In this document: positions 34,331 through 36,488 of the stretch, piece after piece
Position numbering within the stretch: position 1 is the stretch's first letter
Layout of the letters: each line of letters begins with the position of its first letter
Assembly: GCA_945861705.1 (NCBI GenBank)
Contig: CAMAVM010000024.1
Location: 1-36,488 of the forward strand
Reading direction: 5' to 3'
Length of the DNA: 36,488 bases
Source of the DNA: Methylomagnum ishizawai
Lineage (GTDB): Bacteria > Pseudomonadota > Gammaproteobacteria > Methylococcales > Methylomonadaceae
Notes under the pieces: generated by a model
Told to the model about the DNA's origin: nothing
Seen by the model: the letters and a program-made list of their open reading frames with translations, nothing else
Databases searched by the model: none
Program-made: the position numbers and the translations under genes

Positions 34331-35574
34331 ATGAGATCAACCACCATACACCTTCCGCCTGCCGCTCAACGCTGGTTGCGCAATAGTCCGATCACACCTT
34401 ACGTTTTGATTTATCTGGATTATTTAACCAAGTGCCGATACGCAGATGAAACGACAGAACATTACCTCGCTGGGTTCGTGCATTTAGGACTGTGGATGGG
34501 GTTGAACCATCTTAGAATCGGGGAATTCGATGAAACCGTAGTTACCCAATTTCTAGTTGCCAAACTGAAACTGCCTGCGGCCTATTTTTCATACCCGTTC
34601 CGATCTCAAAGCGGCTTGTGGTCATTTTTTACGCCTTTTACGTGATCGGGGCATCATCCCATTCCCTGTTAGTCCAGCCGATCCAGTTCTTGCGGAAGTC
34701 GAGTGCTTTGACGATTACTTAACTGATGTGAAAGGTTTGGCAAGCGAGACACGCCGTAATTATCGGCGTATTGTGCTGAATTTTCTGCAGACTCGCTTCG
34801 GAAGTGCTGAGGTGGCTTTCTCAGTGTTACAACCTAACGATGTTAGTCAGTTTTTTGCTGAGCAGTTAAAATATCGCGCTTCGTCTACAAAAGCCAGTCA
34901 AATCGCTGCCGCTTTACGCGCTTACTTTCGCTATCGAGGCGCCGGTGGTGATGATATTCATGCGCTCAGTGGTGTTATCGCATTACCTGTCCATTGGATT
35001 TAGCTACCTTACCAAAGTCGCTCACCGACGATGAGATCGATCGCCTGCTCAAGGCATTTCCTCCTGAGCTTCCATCCTGTCGGCGCGGCTATGCGATGGT
35101 TCGCTGCGCCCTGGACCTGGGGTTGCGAGCCAACGAAATTGCCAAGCTTGCATTAACCGACATTGACCGGCAATCCGGTACGGTCACACTACGAAGTACC
35201 AAGTCGCGCCGCGAGGATATTCTGCCGTTGCCAATCCCTACCGGCCAGGCGATTGCTGACTATCTACGTCATGAGCGACCACGGACAACCAATCAGGCTG
35301 TTTTTGTGCGCCGCCTTGCACCCCATGATGTACCCATTGGTCCCGATGCGGTTCACCGTCTTATTCGAGATGCGTATCGCCGTATTGGGCTTGATCATGG
35401 TAGAACCCACGCCCTCCGCCATACCCTGGCACGCCGTTTATTGGAGAAGGGTGATTCGCTGAAGGAGGTTGCTGATATTCTTTGCCATCGCTCTCTCGAC
35501 ACGTCGCTGATCTATGCCAAACTAGACAGCTGAAAACTGTCAGCCGTTGCATTACCTTGGTCTGGGAGTGCATC
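34331..35574 (+). pseudogene. First tyrosine recombinase of the RIT-like element (frameshifted)
   Basis: Reading starts at ATG 34331 after a GGAG site (MRSTTIHLPPAAQRWLRNS). The frame breaks near 34600, continues in another frame (CGHFLRLLRDRGIIPFPVSP, SETRRNYRRIVLNFLQTRFG), and returns to the first near 34995 (DLATLPKSLTDDEIDRLLKA). The catalytic domain holds the first Arg in LDLGLRANEIAKL and the box II motif HALRHTLARRLLEKGD, with H of LCHRSLDTSLIYAK before the tyrosine. A TGA at 35531 cuts the end; reading through it gives KLSAVALPWSGSAS and a stop overlapping the next gene. Confidence 0.8.
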
Positions 35575-36287
35575 ATGAACACACCGATCACACTACAAAT
35601 ACGCGTTCAGGATTATCTGGCCGAGCGGCGGCACCTGGGGTTTCAGTTGAAACATTCAGAGCTGCCCTTGGTGGATTTTGCCCGTTATGTGGATAGTCCG
35701 GATTGGGCTGGGCTGTTGACCTTGGATATCATGAGCGACTGAGCCAGGCTCGATAAACAAGGCCGCCATAAACCCGAGGCATGGGCAAGGCGGTTCAAGT
35801 TATTGCGCCCTTTATCCGTTATCTGCAGCAATTTGAACCGGCACCGCCATGCCCGACGAATCGGTTTTTGGTCCGGTTCCCGGCTGGCAAATGCCGCATA
35901 TCTATCAGTATCAAGAGATCATTGATTTGCTCGCCGCCGCATGTCAACGGGGTGCCAAAAGTAGCTTGTGCGCGGCTACCTATGAAACGCTGTTTGGACT
36001 GCTGGCTTCGACTGGCCTGCGCGTGTCCGAGGCCACTCATCTTTTGGATACGGACGTGGATTTGGTGCAGGGTTTGTTGACCGTGCGGCAAACCAAGTTT
36101 AACAAGTCCCGCCAGTTGCCGTTACATCCCAGTGTGACAGCGGCCTTATTACGTTACCGAACGCTCCGCCGCCAACAGGTGCAGGATCATGCCAATTTGC
36201 CCTTTTTTGTCGGTACTCGGAGCCAACAGCTGGGTCAGCAACTGGGCTCTCGTCAAGTCGATCGCGTCTTTACCACACTGCGCAAGT
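35575..36287 (+). pseudogene. Second tyrosine recombinase of the RIT-like element (broken)
   Basis: The gene opens with MNTPITLQIRVQDYLAERRH and stops at TGA 35740-35742, where the restored sequence would read MSDWARLDKQGRHKPEAWAR. One frameshift near 35810 (before FIRYLQQFEP) and another near 35845 (before MPDESVFGP) follow. The next stretch has the core domain start (DLLAAACQRGAKSSL) and the first catalytic Arg in LLASTGLRVSEATHLLDTDV. The block with the HxxR box is missing; sequence stops at VFTTLRK. Confidence 0.8.
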
Positions 36288-36446
36288 GTCGACATCAGCG
36301 TGATTGCGCTATGGTTAGGCCACGAGAGCCCGAAAACAACCTTATATCTTGATTCTGAGCTCTCAAAAGGTCAGAATCCTCGGTTGATCATCGGGAGGGT
36401 AACGGGGAAGTCGTACCCATCCTTAGGCTTAAAGCCTGTCTCGTAG
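36288..36446 (+). pseudogene. C-terminal piece of a further tyrosine recombinase
   Basis: Directly after the break in the second recombinase, another frame reads VDISVIALWLGHESPKTTLYLDSEL. This is the box with the second histidine and the catalytic tyrosine region of a recombinase of the kind found as the third member of RIT elements. The frame runs on without homology to 36446. It is a deletion join between the middle of one recombinase and the end of another. Confidence 0.65.
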
Positions 36447-36488
36447 ATTGAACTCCCCGCTATCCGTACTCGTCATTGTAGTTCGAAC

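Larger units (their letters stand above)
34331..36446 (+). mobile_element. Decayed element with consecutive tyrosine recombinases (RIT-like)
   Basis: Pieces of what look like three successive tyrosine recombinases lie head to tail on the plus strand. The first and second are joined by an ATGA overlap when the frame is restored. This is the layout of RIT (recombinase-in-trio) elements. Frameshifts, nonsense codons and a deletion between the second and third genes show that it is inactive. Element ends were not identified. Confidence 0.6.

Overview
The window looks like the chromosome of a gammaproteobacterium, most likely a Methylococcales-type methanotroph. The evidence is the gene order zapB-like/zapA/6S RNA beside ygfB-pepP-ubiH, the pilSR pair, pdxA-rsmA, a hydroxypyruvate/glyoxylate reductase-like enzyme, moderate GC content and many small palindromic repeats. 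The phylum and class are well supported; the order is inference.

Layout. 1-150: the end of an IS30-type element. 341-3235: pdxA-rsmA and a D-2-hydroxyacid dehydrogenase. 3321-3877 (minus): two cold-shock-type RNA-binding proteins. 4236-6176: an arsenic operon (arsR, thioredoxin-type arsC, ACR3 pump). 6478-8124 (minus): a SulP anion transporter. 8535-11246: a one-protein MmeI-like restriction-modification enzyme. 11726-15609: an outer-membrane barrel protein, an uncatalogued 49-residue membrane peptide, and a sensor kinase with an NtrC-type sigma-54 activator. 15755-19746: 6S RNA, zapA and a zapB-like gene (minus), then ygfB, pepP and ubiH (plus). 19991-28544: a membrane-anchored Pro/Ala/Lys-rich protein, pilS-pilR (minus), sucC-sucD, a TauE/SafE exporter (minus), cca and yajQ. 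28545-36488: an accessory island with two 5'-truncated Rhs toxin tips, each followed by an immunity candidate, a VapC/PIN remnant, several hairpin repeats, a REP-associated tyrosine transposase (RAYT) and a decayed multi-recombinase element resembling a RIT element.

The most interesting signal is a predicted sigma-54 regulon. The SulP gene (minus strand) has a near-consensus -24/-12 promoter at 8173-8188, and the outer-membrane barrel gene (plus strand) has one at 11627-11642. Each is preceded, 80-200 bp upstream, by the same pair of adjacent 20-bp dyads (8271-8313 and 11432-11474) built on ATTGGTT-N6-AACCAAT. Similarity between the two regions stops at the edges of the dyads, which suggests selected binding sites rather than a duplication. 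The NtrC-type regulator encoded just downstream at 14224-15609 is the natural candidate to bind them. This would join an inner-membrane anion carrier, an outer-membrane protein and a two-component system into one unit, into which the restriction enzyme gene appears to have been inserted.
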